Shown here in pieces: positions 53,676-63,907 of a stretch of 64,000 nucleotides of DNA. The position numbers and the translations under genes are program-made. This DNA is from Bradyrhizobium amphicarpaeae (GTDB lineage: Bacteria > Pseudomonadota > Alphaproteobacteria > Rhizobiales > Xanthobacteraceae). Positions within the stretch are counted from its first letter, which is position 1; each line of letters opens with the position of its first letter. A model generated the notes under the pieces. That model saw only the letters and a program-made list of their open reading frames with translations, had not been told where the DNA came from and did no database searches. The stretch covers positions 1,456,001 to 1,520,000 of the forward strand of contig NZ_CP029426.2 of the NCBI RefSeq assembly GCF_002266435.3. Direction: 5' to 3'.

Positions 53676-53819
53676 ATGGAAGATCTGGAAGACTACGTCC
53701 ATCGCGAGAACCTCAAGATATTCAGGCGGGAGATCGATCTGGAAAAAGACGCCGTCCGGCGGCGATGGCTCTTGAAGCGTCTGGCCGAGGAAGAAGCGAA
53801 GCGCCGGGCCCCGACATGA
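53676..53819 (+). CDS. Small charged helical protein, 47 residues
   Basis: The gene encodes MEDLEDYVHRENLKIFRREI and continues as a highly charged helix ending in EEEAKRRAPT. Its stop overlaps the next start (ATGA), which supports real translation of both. Function unknown. Confidence 0.55.
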   Translation: MEDLEDYVHRENLKIFRREIDLEKDAVRRRWLLKRLAEEEAKRRAPT

Positions 53820-54208
53820 CAGGCGGCCGCCGGGAGTACCTGCCCAGCGACGCCAAAGGGAGATGTTTGGTGAGCGGATACATACTCAATACCCGAGGAA
53901 ACCGTGCCGGCGTCGTGAACGGCGCATCGATTTTCGATCTCTCCGGCAAGAAGGTCTACGATCTTCGGGGGAACGGCATCTACCGCCTCTCGGGTGAGTT
54001 GGTCGGCCATACGCGCGACGCGTCGGGCTGCGACAAGCGTCTGGATCGTGACAGCCAAGCGCTACTCGCGGCCCCGGGATCGCCGGAGCCTGAAGAGCCT
54101 GAGAACCGTCCCGAGCCGCCAAGGCAGCCATCCGCCACCTTTGCGGAAGCAATACGCCTGCGCCGGATCATCTCCGACAGCCCGTCCGATCGTCCCAAGA
54201 AGGCGTGA
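53816..54208 (+). CDS. Hypothetical protein with beta-flower-like segment
   Basis: The 130-residue protein has a repetitive beta segment (VVNGASIFDLSGKKVYDLRG, NGIYRLSGELVGH) reminiscent of the 4-fold beta-flower domain. A Pro/Glu-rich segment and a short helix follow. The ATG at 53816 overlaps the previous stop. The domain match is from memory and weak. Confidence 0.5.
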   Translation: MTGGRREYLPSDAKGRCLVSGYILNTRGNRAGVVNGASIFDLSGKKVYDLRGNGIYRLSGELVGHTRDASGCDKRLDRDSQALLAAPGSPEPEEPENRPEPPRQPSATFAEAIRLRRIISDSPSDRPKKA

Positions 54209-54244
54209 TCTGTCGTCCCGGGCGGGGCCGGGTCGACCAGAAAT

Positions 54245-54472
54245 CTAGTTCAGCGGCGACCGCACCCTGGTCGCAGCATCATAGACCAGGATCTGCAGCA
54301 TCGGGAATCTGCCAAGCAGCTCGGTGCCGGCTGCCCGCGCAGCCGCTTCGCTGTCATGACGGGTCTTGAAGTGGCCGTCGACGATAAGCGCAAAGCCATC
54401 GGCTGGGGCTACGTCGGCCCTTTGAACCGTTCTCGGCTCGATCTCCTCTGCTTGCATGGTCGGCCTTTTCAT
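54245..54472 (-). CDS. Small hypothetical protein
   Basis: The 75-residue protein has a central part GFALIVDGHFKTRHDSEAAA followed by ILVYDAATRVRSPLN. AAGG lies six bases before the ATG at 54472. It is convergent with the beta-flower-like gene and just downstream of the Crp/Fnr gene on the same strand. Confidence 0.6.
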   Translation of the reverse strand: MKRPTMQAEEIEPRTVQRADVAPADGFALIVDGHFKTRHDSEAAARAAGTELLGRFPMLQILVYDAATRVRSPLN

Positions 54473-54526
54473 GGGGTGCCTTCAATCGTTGCAGGAGATA
54501 GCTCGAGGCCCTCGCCTTCAGTCGTT

Positions 54527-55204
54527 TCAGTCGTCCCTCACGATCTCAGGCTTGTCGTACAAGACCGCGTTCAGGAGGGAACTATGAACCTCGATCTTGC
54601 CGTTGTAGGAGATGAAGCCGAGCTTGCGAAACTTGTTCATGAAAAAGCTGACGCGGGATCGGGTTGTCCCGATCATCTCCGCGAGCGTCTCCTGGCTGAC
54701 CTTCGCCGAGATGGGTTGAGTGGCGCCGTCCGTGCCGAAATTCGCCAGCAGCAGCAGCAGACGCGCAAGCCGCTTCTCGCTCGAATTGAACAATTGGTCG
54801 ATCAGGTCTTCTTCGATGCGGCTGTTGCGACTGAGCAGATATCCCATGAACAATTCGGAGAACTTCGGTTCGGCCCTGAGTACGACGAGCATCGCTGATT
54901 TCGTGATGGACGTGATCAGGCATTGCTCCATCGCCACCGTCGTCGAAATCCGCAAGGGATGGCCGTTCAGGCAGCCCTCGCCGAAGAATTGTCCGGGCTC
55001 CATGATCCCGACCACGGCCTCCTTGCCCTGTTCGGAGACGACGAGAACCTTGATCCTGCCCTTCTGAATGTAGAAAACGGCATCCGCGGCGTCGCCTTGC
55101 GAGAACACGACCTGATTCTTGGCGAACTTCAATATGGCTTTGCCCTGGCCGACCTTGGCGAGGAAGAGCTTTGGATCGAACGCGCTTTTCGCCGCTTTTG
55201 GCAT
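54527..55204 (-). CDS. Crp/Fnr-family transcriptional regulator
   Basis: The 225-residue protein has a cyclic-nucleotide-binding-like domain (VFSQGDAADAVFYIQKGRIKV, GQFFGEGCLNGH) and a Crp-type winged helix (SQETLAEMIGTTRSRVSFFMNKFRKLG). The N-terminal Cys cluster of FNR is absent, so it is not an oxygen sensor of that type. The small gene 54245-54472 probably shares its transcript. Confidence 0.9.
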   Translation of the reverse strand: MPKAAKSAFDPKLFLAKVGQGKAILKFAKNQVVFSQGDAADAVFYIQKGRIKVLVVSEQGKEAVVGIMEPGQFFGEGCLNGHPLRISTTVAMEQCLITSITKSAMLVVLRAEPKFSELFMGYLLSRNSRIEEDLIDQLFNSSEKRLARLLLLLANFGTDGATQPISAKVSQETLAEMIGTTRSRVSFFMNKFRKLGFISYNGKIEVHSSLLNAVLYDKPEIVRDD

Positions 55205-55578
55205 GATGTCGTCAAAACCTGATGGTGAGAGCTCGAGCCTAGCAGGGCTTGGCGGGGCGAGTTAGGCAATTCTCGGTTCCGGCTCGCGCTCGCCCCTGAC
55301 CCTGGCGGGCAATTTCGCGGCGGCTTCGGCCGGTTGCCAAGCGACTCGCCTGCGCTCAATGCCCCGCGGGGATTTGAAGCAGCGTCGCCACGCGCCGATC
55401 GGCGATTCCATTACAACCCTTCGATCTGCTCCTCGTCGGTGAGGGCGACATGTTCACCGGCGGGCTGATCGCTCTCCACACCCCGAAGGGCCAACGGATT
55501 GGCGAACGAAACGGTCGTCCGCGTTGTTCTGATGGTCGCTACCTTACGCGCTCTGCCCCGGCGGCTGTTTGGTCGATC
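55205..55578. other. Intergenic region, no gene seen
   Basis: I see no gene that I can support in these 374 bp. The part next to 55205 should hold the Crp/Fnr gene promoter. A plus-strand frame from 55450 lacks recognisable features and overlaps the zinc-ribbon gene. Confidence 0.4.
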
Positions 55579-55761
55579 TCATCGGTCGTCGATGGAGATC
55601 TTGTGAATGGTCCCGCACTTGCAGCACTCGAAGATTCTAAGATCGGGTCCGTCACGAGACGCCCCGACGTGGATCAGCATCATGCGACTCTGGCAGGCCG
55701 GGCACGGCGGTCGTGGGATCGGAATCAACGTCGGCTCCGGACGACTGTAGACCTCGGACAT
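55579..55761 (-). CDS. Small zinc-ribbon protein
   Basis: The 60-residue protein has CPACQSRMM and CCKCGTIHK, two Cys pairs of a zinc ribbon, after the Pro-rich RPEPTLIPIPRPP. It resembles a family of short proteins common in Bradyrhizobium. ATG at 55761 with GGGAG upstream. Confidence 0.68.
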   Translation of the reverse strand: MSEVYSRPEPTLIPIPRPPCPACQSRMMLIHVGASRDGPDLRIFECCKCGTIHKISIDDR

Positions 55762-56143
55762 ATGAAGGTACTCCCCATATGGCGGGGGATGCTGGATCCG
55801 AAGCCGCCGCCGATGACAGCCGATTCCGGCCGCGTGGCGGCAAGCATGCCGCACCAAGCTACCCGTCTCTGTTCAATATTGCTCATATTGCCGGAATCGC
55901 CGGCCGTGAGATCCGCGTGATACGTCGTCCGCAGCACGCACGATTGCCGTTCTATTTTCTCGCCGCGGAAAGCTCCTGTCAGGGTTCAGACAGCCGCTTT
56001 ATATTCATGGCCCCGGGGGGAGCCATGTTCGGTTGTGCTTGATAAACGGGGGGCATTCTGCTCATAAGAGGCTGAAATTGCGCTGCAACACGCGCAAAAG
56101 AGCCCATCGACTAAAGTCGATAGCCAGCGAGGAAACGAAAAGA
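55762..56143. other. Promoter region of the branched-chain ABC operon
   Basis: The 382 bp upstream of the binding-protein gene contain no gene I can support. The promoter of the operon and of the divergent zinc-ribbon gene must lie here. I could not identify a clear sigma-54 or operator motif. Confidence 0.4.
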
Positions 56144-57376
56144 ATGCGCAAACTCACTTTGGCCATTGCCGTGATCGCCCCGATGCTCGGTCATGCCGCC
56201 TCGGCCGAGGACACCATCAAGATCGGCTACATCGATCCGCTCTCCGGCGGCGGTGCCAGCGTCGGCGAGGGTGGCCTGAAGACCTTTCAGTATCTGGCCG
56301 AAGAGATGAACGCCAAGGGCGGCATCCTCGGCAAGAAGATCGAGATCGTCGGTCTCGACAACAAGACCAATCCGCAGGAAAGCCTGGTGCAGGCTCAGAA
56401 GGCGATCGACTCGGGGGTCCGCTTCATTACCCAGGGCAACGGTTCGTCGGTCGCCGCGGCGCTGTCGGATTTCGTCACCAAGAACAACACGCGCAATCCC
56501 GGCAAGGAAGTCCTGTACTTCAACTACGCCGCCGTCGATCCGAGCCTGACCAACGACAAGTGCAGCTATTGGCATTTCCGCTGGGATGCGGGCTCCGACA
56601 TCAAGATGGAAGCGCTCACCAACTACATGAAGGACACCCCGTCGATTAAAAAGGTGTACCTGATCAACCAGGATTATTCCTTCGGCCAGTCGGTGCGATC
56701 AGATGCGCGCAAGATGCTGGGCGCCAAGCGGCCCGATATCCAGATCGTCGGCGACGAGCTGCATCCGCTGCTCAAGGTCACCGACTTCTCGCCCTACATC
56801 GCCAAGATCAAGGCCTCCGGGGCCGACAGCGTCGTCACCGGCAATTGGGGCCAGGACATCGCGCTGTTGCTCAAGGCCGCAGCCGACGCCGGCCTGAAGG
56901 TCAACTGGTACACTTATTATGCCGGCGGCGCCGGTGGGCCGACCGCGATCAAGCAGACCGGCCTCGACCACCAAGTGTTCCAGATCACCGAAGGCTTCGC
57001 CAATTCGGGCAACCAGTCGGCGATGGATTTCGAAAAGGCGTTCCGCGCCAAGGTCGGCCTCTCGCTGTGGTATCCGCGTGCCGTCAATGAGATGCGCATG
57101 TTCAAGGCGGCGGCCGAGAAGGCCAATTCGATCGATCCCGTGAAGGTCGCGGCGGCGCTCGAGGACCTGAAGTTCGAGGTTCTCGACGGCGGCCAGGGCC
57201 TGATGCGCAAGGACGACCACCAGTTCTTCCAGCCGATCTACATCTCCTCCTTCGGCAAGCTCGCGGCCAACGAGCCGTTCGACGAGGAAAACACCGGCTG
57301 GGGCTGGCATCTGGTCTCCAAGGTCGACACCGCGCAGGCGATGGTCTCCACGACCTGCAAGATGGCGCGGCCGTAA
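56144..57376 (+). CDS. Branched-chain-type ABC transporter, substrate-binding protein
   Basis: The 410-residue protein has a signal peptide ([21 protein letters not shown]) and a Leu/Ile/Val-binding-protein fold ([54 protein letters not shown]). It is the first gene of a livKHMGF-like operon. Substrate may be an aromatic or branched-chain compound. Confidence 0.92.
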   Translation: MRKLTLAIAVIAPMLGHAASAEDTIKIGYIDPLSGGGASVGEGGLKTFQYLAEEMNAKGGILGKKIEIVGLDNKTNPQESLVQAQKAIDSGVRFITQGNGSSVAAALSDFVTKNNTRNPGKEVLYFNYAAVDPSLTNDKCSYWHFRWDAGSDIKMEALTNYMKDTPSIKKVYLINQDYSFGQSVRSDARKMLGAKRPDIQIVGDELHPLLKVTDFSPYIAKIKASGADSVVTGNWGQDIALLLKAAADAGLKVNWYTYYAGGAGGPTAIKQTGLDHQVFQITEGFANSGNQSAMDFEKAFRAKVGLSLWYPRAVNEMRMFKAAAEKANSIDPVKVAAALEDLKFEVLDGGQGLMRKDDHQFFQPIYISSFGKLAANEPFDEENTGWGWHLVSKVDTAQAMVSTTCKMARP

Positions 57377-57496
57377 TCACCTGGCCCATCGCGCTCCCGC
57401 GGCCATCACTGGTCGCGGGAAGGCGGCGGGCGGAAGGCCTTTGATTGGACGACATTCACCCGGGGCCATCAGGCCCCGGCCAGAGACGAGTGCGCT

Positions 57497-58444
57497 GTGC
57501 TTGAACTCATTGTCATTTCGACCCTGAACGGCGTGCTGTTCGGCATGCTGCTCTTCCTGCTGTCGAGCGGGCTCACCGTCATCTTCAGCATGATGGGCGT
57601 GCTCAACTTCGCCCATGCCAGCTTCTACATGCTCGGCGCCTTCTTCGGCTTCCAGCTCACCAAATGGATCGGCTTCTGGCCGGCGCTGGTGCTGGCGCCG
57701 CTGCTGGTCGGCGCCATCGGCATGGCCGTGGAGCGCTACGGCCTGCGCAACACCCACAAGCACGGCCATGTCGCGGAATTGCTGCTGACGTTCGGGCTTG
57801 CGTTCGCCATCGAAGAGATCGTGTCGATGATCTGGGGCAAGAGCCCGGTCGATTACCGCGTGCCTGCGCTGCTCGACTTCCCGGCCTTCACGATCTTCTC
57901 GACCAATTATCCCGCCTACAAGCTCTTCATGCTGGGCGTCTCGGTCGTGATCTTCGTCGCGCTGCTGATCGTGCTCAAGCGCACCCGCGTCGGCCTGATC
58001 GTGCAGGCGGCGCTGACGCATCCGCATATGGTCGGGCATCTCGGCCACAATGTCGGGCGCGTGTTCATGGCGGTGTTCGGCGTCGGCAGCGCGCTCGCGG
58101 GCCTTGCCGGTGTCATTGCCGGTCCCGCGCTGGTGACCCAGTCCGACATGGCAGCCGCACTCGGCCCGATCCTGTTCGTGGTGATCGTGTTCGGCGGCCT
58201 CGGGTCGCTGCCGGGCGCGTTCATCGCCTCGCTGGTCATCGGCCTGGTGCAGACTTTTGCGGTGGCGCTCGACGGTTCGCTCGCCAGCGCCTTCGGTCCG
58301 CTGGATCCGTCGGCCGGGCCCTCCGTCCTCACCGACATCTGGAACGTCACCATCGCTCAGGTCGCGCCGATCGTGCCTTATCTGCTGCTGGTGATCATTC
58401 TGATCGTACGCCCCATGGGCCTGATGGGGACACGCGAATCATGA
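57497..58444 (+). CDS. livH: Branched-chain-type ABC permease, LivH
   Basis: The 315-residue protein has about eight membrane helices with the LivH block [20 protein letters not shown] and [20 protein letters not shown] start at 57497. Its stop overlaps the livM start (ATGA). Confidence 0.92.
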   Translation: MLELIVISTLNGVLFGMLLFLLSSGLTVIFSMMGVLNFAHASFYMLGAFFGFQLTKWIGFWPALVLAPLLVGAIGMAVERYGLRNTHKHGHVAELLLTFGLAFAIEEIVSMIWGKSPVDYRVPALLDFPAFTIFSTNYPAYKLFMLGVSVVIFVALLIVLKRTRVGLIVQAALTHPHMVGHLGHNVGRVFMAVFGVGSALAGLAGVIAGPALVTQSDMAAALGPILFVVIVFGGLGSLPGAFIASLVIGLVQTFAVALDGSLASAFGPLDPSAGPSVLTDIWNVTIAQVAPIVPYLLLVIILIVRPMGLMGTRES

Positions 58445-59733
58445 ACGCCAAGGTGCCCCCGAACCCGACTTCGACATCGAAGCCTGCCGGCGACGGCCTG
58501 CGCTTCTACGGCGTCTGGCTGCTCGGCATCGCCGCGCTGATCGTCCTGCCGATGATCTTCTCTTCCGGCGGCTCGCTGACGTCGTTCAGCCTGATCGGCA
58601 TCGCGATCGTCTTCGCGCTGTCCTACAACATCCTGCTCGGCCAGACCGGCCTCTTGTCGTTCGGTCATGCCGTGCATTACGGCCTGGGCGGCTTCGCCGC
58701 CTGCCACATGATGAATGCGGTCGTCGCGCACAAATGGCCGATCCCGCTGCCGTTCATCCCGCTATTCGGCGGGCTCGGCGGCCTCGTGTTCGCCATCATC
58801 ATCGGCTGGGTGATGACCAAGCGTGCCGGCACCGTGTTCGCGATGATCTCTCTCGGCATCGGCGAATTGGTGGCGTCATCTTCGCTGATCCTGCGCTCGG
58901 TGTTCGGCGGCGAAGCCGGCATCACGACGGACCGGACCGCGCTGCCAAAGATATTCGGCTGGTCGTTCGGCCCGCAGCTTCAGGTCTATTACCTCATCGC
59001 GTTCTGGCTGGTGCTGTCGGCGATCGCGATGTACGCGCTGACTAGGACGCCACTGGGCCGGATCAGCAACGCCGTCCGCGACAATCCCGAACGCGTCCAG
59101 TTCATCGGCTACGATCCCCACGTCGTCCGCTATCTCGCCTTCTGCTTCGCGGGCTCCTTCGCCGGCGTCGCCGGCGGGCTCGCCGCGATCAATTTCGAGA
59201 TCGCGAACTCCGCCTATCTCGGCGCGATCCAGTCAGGCCTCGTGCTGTTCTCGACCTTCATCGGCGGCACCGCCTATTTCTTCGGGCCGATCCTCGGCGC
59301 GATCCTGGTGACCTACCTGCAGCTCGGACTGACCAGCGTCACCAGTGTCTGGCAGCTCTATTTCGGAATCATCTTCATCGGCATCGTGATGTTCTCACCC
59401 GGCGGCATTGCCGGCCTCCTGATGATGCACCGGCCGCTGGTTCGTGCAGGGACGCTTCGGACGGTGATCCCGTCCTATCTCGTCGCAATCGTGCCGACCC
59501 TGGCGCTGGCCTGCGGCGTCATCCTGACGATCGAGACGGTTGCGCGCTATTCCGGCGGTGAGGCCATCAACCTGTTCGGCATCGGCTTCAAGCCGCAATC
59601 GCCGCTGACATGGATCTCCGCTGCGATTCTCCTGGTCGGAGGCGGCTTCGTCGCACGGCTGACCTGGCGGCGGATCGCGGAGGCGTGGGACAGGGCTGCG
59701 ACGGTCGCCCGTGACCGGGGGTATCTGGCATGA
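58441..59733 (+). CDS. livM: Branched-chain-type ABC permease, LivM
   Basis: The 430-residue protein has a LivM core (ALSYNILLGQTGLLSFGHAV, GTVFAMISLGIGELVASSS). It has an added C-terminal membrane segment beyond the usual end (about 340-430). It overlaps both neighbours, so the four middle genes are tightly coupled. Confidence 0.9.
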   Translation: MNAKVPPNPTSTSKPAGDGLRFYGVWLLGIAALIVLPMIFSSGGSLTSFSLIGIAIVFALSYNILLGQTGLLSFGHAVHYGLGGFAACHMMNAVVAHKWPIPLPFIPLFGGLGGLVFAIIIGWVMTKRAGTVFAMISLGIGELVASSSLILRSVFGGEAGITTDRTALPKIFGWSFGPQLQVYYLIAFWLVLSAIAMYALTRTPLGRISNAVRDNPERVQFIGYDPHVVRYLAFCFAGSFAGVAGGLAAINFEIANSAYLGAIQSGLVLFSTFIGGTAYFFGPILGAILVTYLQLGLTSVTSVWQLYFGIIFIGIVMFSPGGIAGLLMMHRPLVRAGTLRTVIPSYLVAIVPTLALACGVILTIETVARYSGGEAINLFGIGFKPQSPLTWISAAILLVGGGFVARLTWRRIAEAWDRAATVARDRGYLA

Positions 59734-60500
59734 GCGGAGCGGTCCCCGGGAAAAGCCCAGCCATCGAAGTCCGCGCCGTCGAAAAGCGCTTCGGCAATGT
59801 CGGCATCATCCGCGACCTCAATCTGAGCGTCGCGCAAGGCGAGCGTCACGCGATCATCGGCCCGAATGGTGCCGGCAAGTCGACGACGTTCAACCTGATC
59901 AGCGGTCATATCAAGCCGACCTCGGGAGAGGTGAAGCTGAACGGCGAGGTGATCTCGGGCTTGCAGCCGTTCGAGATCAACCGGCGCGGCCTGTCGCGCT
60001 CGTTCCAGGTCACCAACGTGTTCGCGCGGATGTCGGTCTGGGAGAACGTGCGCTGCGCCGTGCTGTGGGCGACCGGGCATCGCTACGCCTTCTGGAAGAA
60101 CGTCGACAGCCTGCCCGAGGTGCGCGAGCGCACCGCGAAGATCCTGGACGACATCCATCTCACCCATCGGCGCGACGTTCCGGCCGGTCTTCTGACCTAT
60201 GCCGAGCAGCGCGAGCTCGAGATCGGTATCACCATCGCGAGCGGCGCGACCGTCGTCATGCTGGACGAGCCGACTGCCGGCATGAGCAACGCCGAAACGG
60301 AGCGCGCCGTGGCGCTGATCCGCCGGCTGACCGAGGGCAAGACCCTCGTCATCGTCGAGCACGACATGAGCGTCGTATTCGGCCTCGCCGACCGCATCTC
60401 GGTGCTGGTCTACGGCCACATCATCGCATCAGGCACGCCGGAAGAGATCCGGCGCGACCCGAAGGTCAAGGAAGCCTATCTCGGCGAGGAAGCGCACTGA
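59730..60500 (+). CDS. livG: Branched-chain-type ABC ATPase, LivG
   Basis: The 256-residue protein has Walker A (GPNGAGKST), Walker B (VVMLDEPTAGMS) and the switch His (VIVEHDMSVVF). The signature motif is LLTYAEQRELEIG rather than the common LSYGEQRQLE. It forms the ATPase dimer with LivF. Confidence 0.93.
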   Translation: MSGAVPGKSPAIEVRAVEKRFGNVGIIRDLNLSVAQGERHAIIGPNGAGKSTTFNLISGHIKPTSGEVKLNGEVISGLQPFEINRRGLSRSFQVTNVFARMSVWENVRCAVLWATGHRYAFWKNVDSLPEVRERTAKILDDIHLTHRRDVPAGLLTYAEQRELEIGITIASGATVVMLDEPTAGMSNAETERAVALIRRLTEGKTLVIVEHDMSVVFGLADRISVLVYGHIIASGTPEEIRRDPKVKEAYLGEEAH

Positions 60501-61195
60501 TGCTCGAGGTCAGGGATCTCCACGCCTATTATGGCAAGAGCCACATCCTGCAGGGCGTCGATCTCGACGTCGGCGCCGGCGAAGTCGTGAGCCTGCTCGG
60601 CCGCAACGGCGTCGGCCGGTCGACGACGGTCAAGGCCATCATGGGCGAGGTCGCGCCGCAGGGGACGATCCGCTTCAAGGGCAAGGACATCGTCGGCCTG
60701 CCGAGCTACAAGATCGCGCGGCTCGGGCTCGGCTATGTGCCCGAACATCGCGATATCTTTCCGAGCCTCACGGTTCGGCAGAACCTCCTGCTCGGCATCA
60801 AGGATACGCGCCGGCCCGGCAAGTGGCGGATGCAGGACATGCTCGACATGTTCCCCAATCTCGCCGCGCGCGCCGATACGGCCGCGGGCGTGCTGTCCGG
60901 TGGCGAAAAGCAGATGTTGACGACGTGCCGGACACTGATGGGTGATCCCGATCTGATCATGATCGATGAACCCACCGAAGGCCTCGCGCCGCTGATCGTT
61001 CAGCAGGTCGGTGATCTCATCGCGCGGATCGCGCAGGCGGGCGTTGCCATTCTGCTGGTCGAGCAGAAGCTGTCGATTGCGCTCCGCATCTCCAAGCGCG
61101 TCTACATCATGGGCCACGGCCGCGTCGTGTTCGAGGGCACGCCGGACGAGCTCAAGGCAAATGCCGCCGTGCGGCAGGAATGGCTCGAGGTCTGA
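60500..61195 (+). CDS. livF: Branched-chain-type ABC ATPase, LivF, with Walker A Arg
   Basis: The 231-residue protein has LSGGEKQMLTTCRTLM, Walker B (LIMIDEPTEGLAP) and a Walker A motif GRNGVGRST, in which R40 replaces the usual Lys. All other motifs are normal. The ATG shares one base with the livG stop. Whether ATP hydrolysis at this site is altered is unknown. Confidence 0.92.
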   Translation: MLEVRDLHAYYGKSHILQGVDLDVGAGEVVSLLGRNGVGRSTTVKAIMGEVAPQGTIRFKGKDIVGLPSYKIARLGLGYVPEHRDIFPSLTVRQNLLLGIKDTRRPGKWRMQDMLDMFPNLAARADTAAGVLSGGEKQMLTTCRTLMGDPDLIMIDEPTEGLAPLIVQQVGDLIARIAQAGVAILLVEQKLSIALRISKRVYIMGHGRVVFEGTPDELKANAAVRQEWLEV

Positions 61196-61417
61196 CGCTG
61201 CCTTCAGTCGGTGAGCTCGCGGAATAGAACGGCTGCAAGCTGCGCATACGCATCTGAATTCTTCGCTACATCTCCCGCGTCACATTCAGGCTATCGTCGC
61301 GTTCGCCGGCATCGCAATCGATGCCGCCGATGATAACCAAGAACAGAAGTGGAGGACGTTGACGACGGCCTGTGGGCACGCGCGTCGATGCACTCTGCCG
61401 GGGAAGGAGATGCCGAC

Positions 61418-62623
61418 ATGCCGGGAAAACAACTGGTCCGTGGAGCTGTTGCTCTATTTGCAGTCCTGAGCGCCGCTTCGGCTGCGGTTGCCGGGAACTA
61501 CGACACCGGCGCCACCGACAACTCCGTCAAGCTCGGACAGACCATGCCGTATTCGGGGCCGGCCTCCGCCTATTCCGCGATCGGCCGGGCTGAAATCGCT
61601 TACTTCAAGATGCTCAACGACAAGGGCGGCATCAACGGCCGCAAGATCGAACTGCTCAGCATGGACGACGGCTACTCGCCCGCGAAGACGGTCGAGCAGG
61701 TCAGGCGCCTCGCCGAGAGCGACGAGGTGCTGGCGATGTTCTCGATGCTCGGCACCGGCCCGAACATCGCGGCCCAGAAATACCTCAACGCCAAGAAGAT
61801 CCCGCAGCTGTTTCCGTCGAGCGGCGCCAGCCGCTGGAACGATCCGCAGCATTTCCCCTGGACCACCGGCTCGCAGCCGACCTACCGGACCGAGGGGCGG
61901 ATCTACGCCAAATGGATCCTTGCCAACAAGCCAAACGCGAAGATCGCGGTGATCACGCCGAACGAGGATCCCGGCCGCGACTATCTCGCGGGCTTCAAGG
62001 AAGGGCTCGGGGAACACGTCAACCAGATCGTGTCGGAAGCGACCTATGAAACCTCGGATCCGACCGTCGACTCCCAGATCGTCAAATTCAAGGCCGCCGG
62101 CGCCGACGTCATTTTCAACGAATGTACGCCGAAGTTCGCTGCGCAGGCGATCAAGAAAATGGCCGAGCTCGGCTGGAAACCGCAGATCATCCTTCCCGCC
62201 GTCTCGAATTCCGTCGGCTCGGTCCTGGTGCCGGCGGGGCTCGAAAATTCCGTCGGCATCGTCACCGGCGCCTTCCTGAAAGATCCCGGCGATCCGCGCT
62301 GGGAGAACGATGCCGGCATGAAGGCCTGGCGGGAATGGATGAAGACCTACAATTCCGGAGCCGATCCCGCCGACATCTTCAACGTCACCGGCTACACCAT
62401 GGCGCAGATCATGGAGCTGGTGCTGCAACGCTCCGGCAACGATCTGACGCGCGCGAACCTGATGAAGCAGACGCAGTCTTTCAAGGACGTCGAGCTGCCG
62501 ATGCTGCTGCCGGGCATCAAGCTCAACACCTCTGCGGAACAGGTGACGCCGATCCGCCAATTGCAGATGGCGCGCTTCAACGGGAAGTCCTGGGAGCTGT
62601 TCGGCGACGTCATCGGCGAATAG
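61418..62623 (+). CDS. Branched-chain-type ABC transporter, second substrate-binding protein
   Basis: The 401-residue protein has a signal peptide (LVRGAVALFAVLSAASAAVA) and a periplasmic-binding type 1 fold (VKLGQTMPYSGPASAYSAIG, INGRKIELLSMDDGYSPAKT). AAGGAG precedes the ATG at 61418. The second binding protein may widen the substrate range of the same permease. Confidence 0.92.
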   Translation: MPGKQLVRGAVALFAVLSAASAAVAGNYDTGATDNSVKLGQTMPYSGPASAYSAIGRAEIAYFKMLNDKGGINGRKIELLSMDDGYSPAKTVEQVRRLAESDEVLAMFSMLGTGPNIAAQKYLNAKKIPQLFPSSGASRWNDPQHFPWTTGSQPTYRTEGRIYAKWILANKPNAKIAVITPNEDPGRDYLAGFKEGLGEHVNQIVSEATYETSDPTVDSQIVKFKAAGADVIFNECTPKFAAQAIKKMAELGWKPQIILPAVSNSVGSVLVPAGLENSVGIVTGAFLKDPGDPRWENDAGMKAWREWMKTYNSGADPADIFNVTGYTMAQIMELVLQRSGNDLTRANLMKQTQSFKDVELPMLLPGIKLNTSAEQVTPIRQLQMARFNGKSWELFGDVIGE

Positions 62624-62710
62624 GATCGACGTCTCGCGACCGGCGGGCAGGGCACCAGCCTTGCCCGCTTGAAAATTGCCTGCATCGCTTGCTCCAGCCC
62701 GGGTGACGAC

Positions 62711-63907
62711 ATGACGACAGCAACCGGTCCCCTCAGCGGCATCCGCGTTCTCGACCTGACGAGCGTGCTGTTCGGTCCCTATGCCGCGCAGATGCTCGGC
62801 GATTGGGGCGCCGACATCATCAAGGTCGAACCGCCCGCTGGCGACACCTGGCGCTACACCGGCGTGTTCCGAAACCGCGGCATGAGCGGGCAGTTCATGG
62901 CCGTGAACCGCAACAAGCGCAGCCTCGCGCTGGATCTGAAGCATCCGGACGGCAAGGCGGCGCTGGCCAGGCTGATTCCGACGGTCGATGCGCTCGTCAC
63001 CAATGTGCGGCCCGCGGCGATGGCGCGGATCGGTTTCGGTTACGAGGCCTGCGCGAAGCTCAACCCGCGGCTGATCTATGCCGCGGCGACCGGCTTCGGA
63101 CAGGACGGCCCGTGGGCTGCGCGCCCCGCCTTCGACGAGATCATCCAGGCCGCCTCGGGCCTCGCATCGTCGATCGGATCGGACGAGGAACCGGCCTTCG
63201 TCCCGAGCCTGATCGGCGACAAGATCTGCGCGATGGCGATGGTCGGCGCAGTCTCTGCGGCCTTGTTCCGGCGTGAGCGCACCGGGCAGGGCCAGATGGT
63301 CGAGGTGCCGATGCTTGAAACCATCGCCGGCTTCAACAGCATCGAGATGCTCGGAGGCCACGCCTTCGATCCGCCGATCGGCCCGACCGGCTACAAGCGG
63401 ATGAAGAACCGGCGCCCGGTGCGGACCAAGGACGGCTGGCTGACCATGCTGCCCTATTCCGGGGACAATTGGTGCGCCTTCTTCGAGGCCGTCGGTCGTC
63501 CCGAGTTGAGCGACGAGCTCGGTGTGCGCGATCCCGTGTTGCGCTCGCAGAACATCGACAAGATCTACGACCGCATGAGCGAGATCGGGCCGACCCGCAC
63601 CACCGCGGAGTGGGAGGAATTGCTGCTGCGGCTCGACGTGCCGCACACGGCGTTCGCCAGGCTCACCGAGATCGGCGAGCAGCCGCATCTCGCCGCGGTC
63701 GGTCTGTTTGCAGAGATCGATCATCCCACCGAGGGACGGATCAGGCAGGCGCGCCCCGCGACCAAATTCTCGGAAAGCCCGGCCGGCATCCATCGCATGG
63801 CGCCGCGCCTTGGCGAGCACTCGCGCGAGGTGCTGCGCGAGGCGGGCCTGAGCGATGCTGAAATCCAGGCTGCGGTCGACAGCAAGGCGGTCGGGGTCGC
63901 GTCGTAA
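62711..63907 (+). CDS. CaiB/BaiF family CoA-transferase
   Basis: The 398-residue class III CoA-transferase has IRVLDLTSVLFGPYAAQMLG, DIIKVEPPAGDTWR and the conserved Asp in RPAFDEIIQAASG, likely the catalytic residue. It probably activates the compound imported by the preceding transporter. ATG at 62711. Confidence 0.92.
   Translation: MTTATGPLSGIRVLDLTSVLFGPYAAQMLGDWGADIIKVEPPAGDTWRYTGVFRNRGMSGQFMAVNRNKRSLALDLKHPDGKAALARLIPTVDALVTNVRPAAMARIGFGYEACAKLNPRLIYAAATGFGQDGPWAARPAFDEIIQAASGLASSIGSDEEPAFVPSLIGDKICAMAMVGAVSAALFRRERTGQGQMVEVPMLETIAGFNSIEMLGGHAFDPPIGPTGYKRMKNRRPVRTKDGWLTMLPYSGDNWCAFFEAVGRPELSDELGVRDPVLRSQNIDKIYDRMSEIGPTRTTAEWEELLLRLDVPHTAFARLTEIGEQPHLAAVGLFAEIDHPTEGRIRQARPATKFSESPAGIHRMAPRLGEHSREVLREAGLSDAEIQAAVDSKAVGVAS

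Noticed and set aside
55450..55920. Plus-strand open frame between the Crp/Fnr gene and the ABC operon.
   Set aside because: It runs opposite the zinc-ribbon gene and has no recognisable feature of its own.
61454..63820. Long minus-strand open frame opposite the second binding protein and CoA-transferase.
   Set aside because: It spans two clear plus-strand genes and has low-complexity composition.
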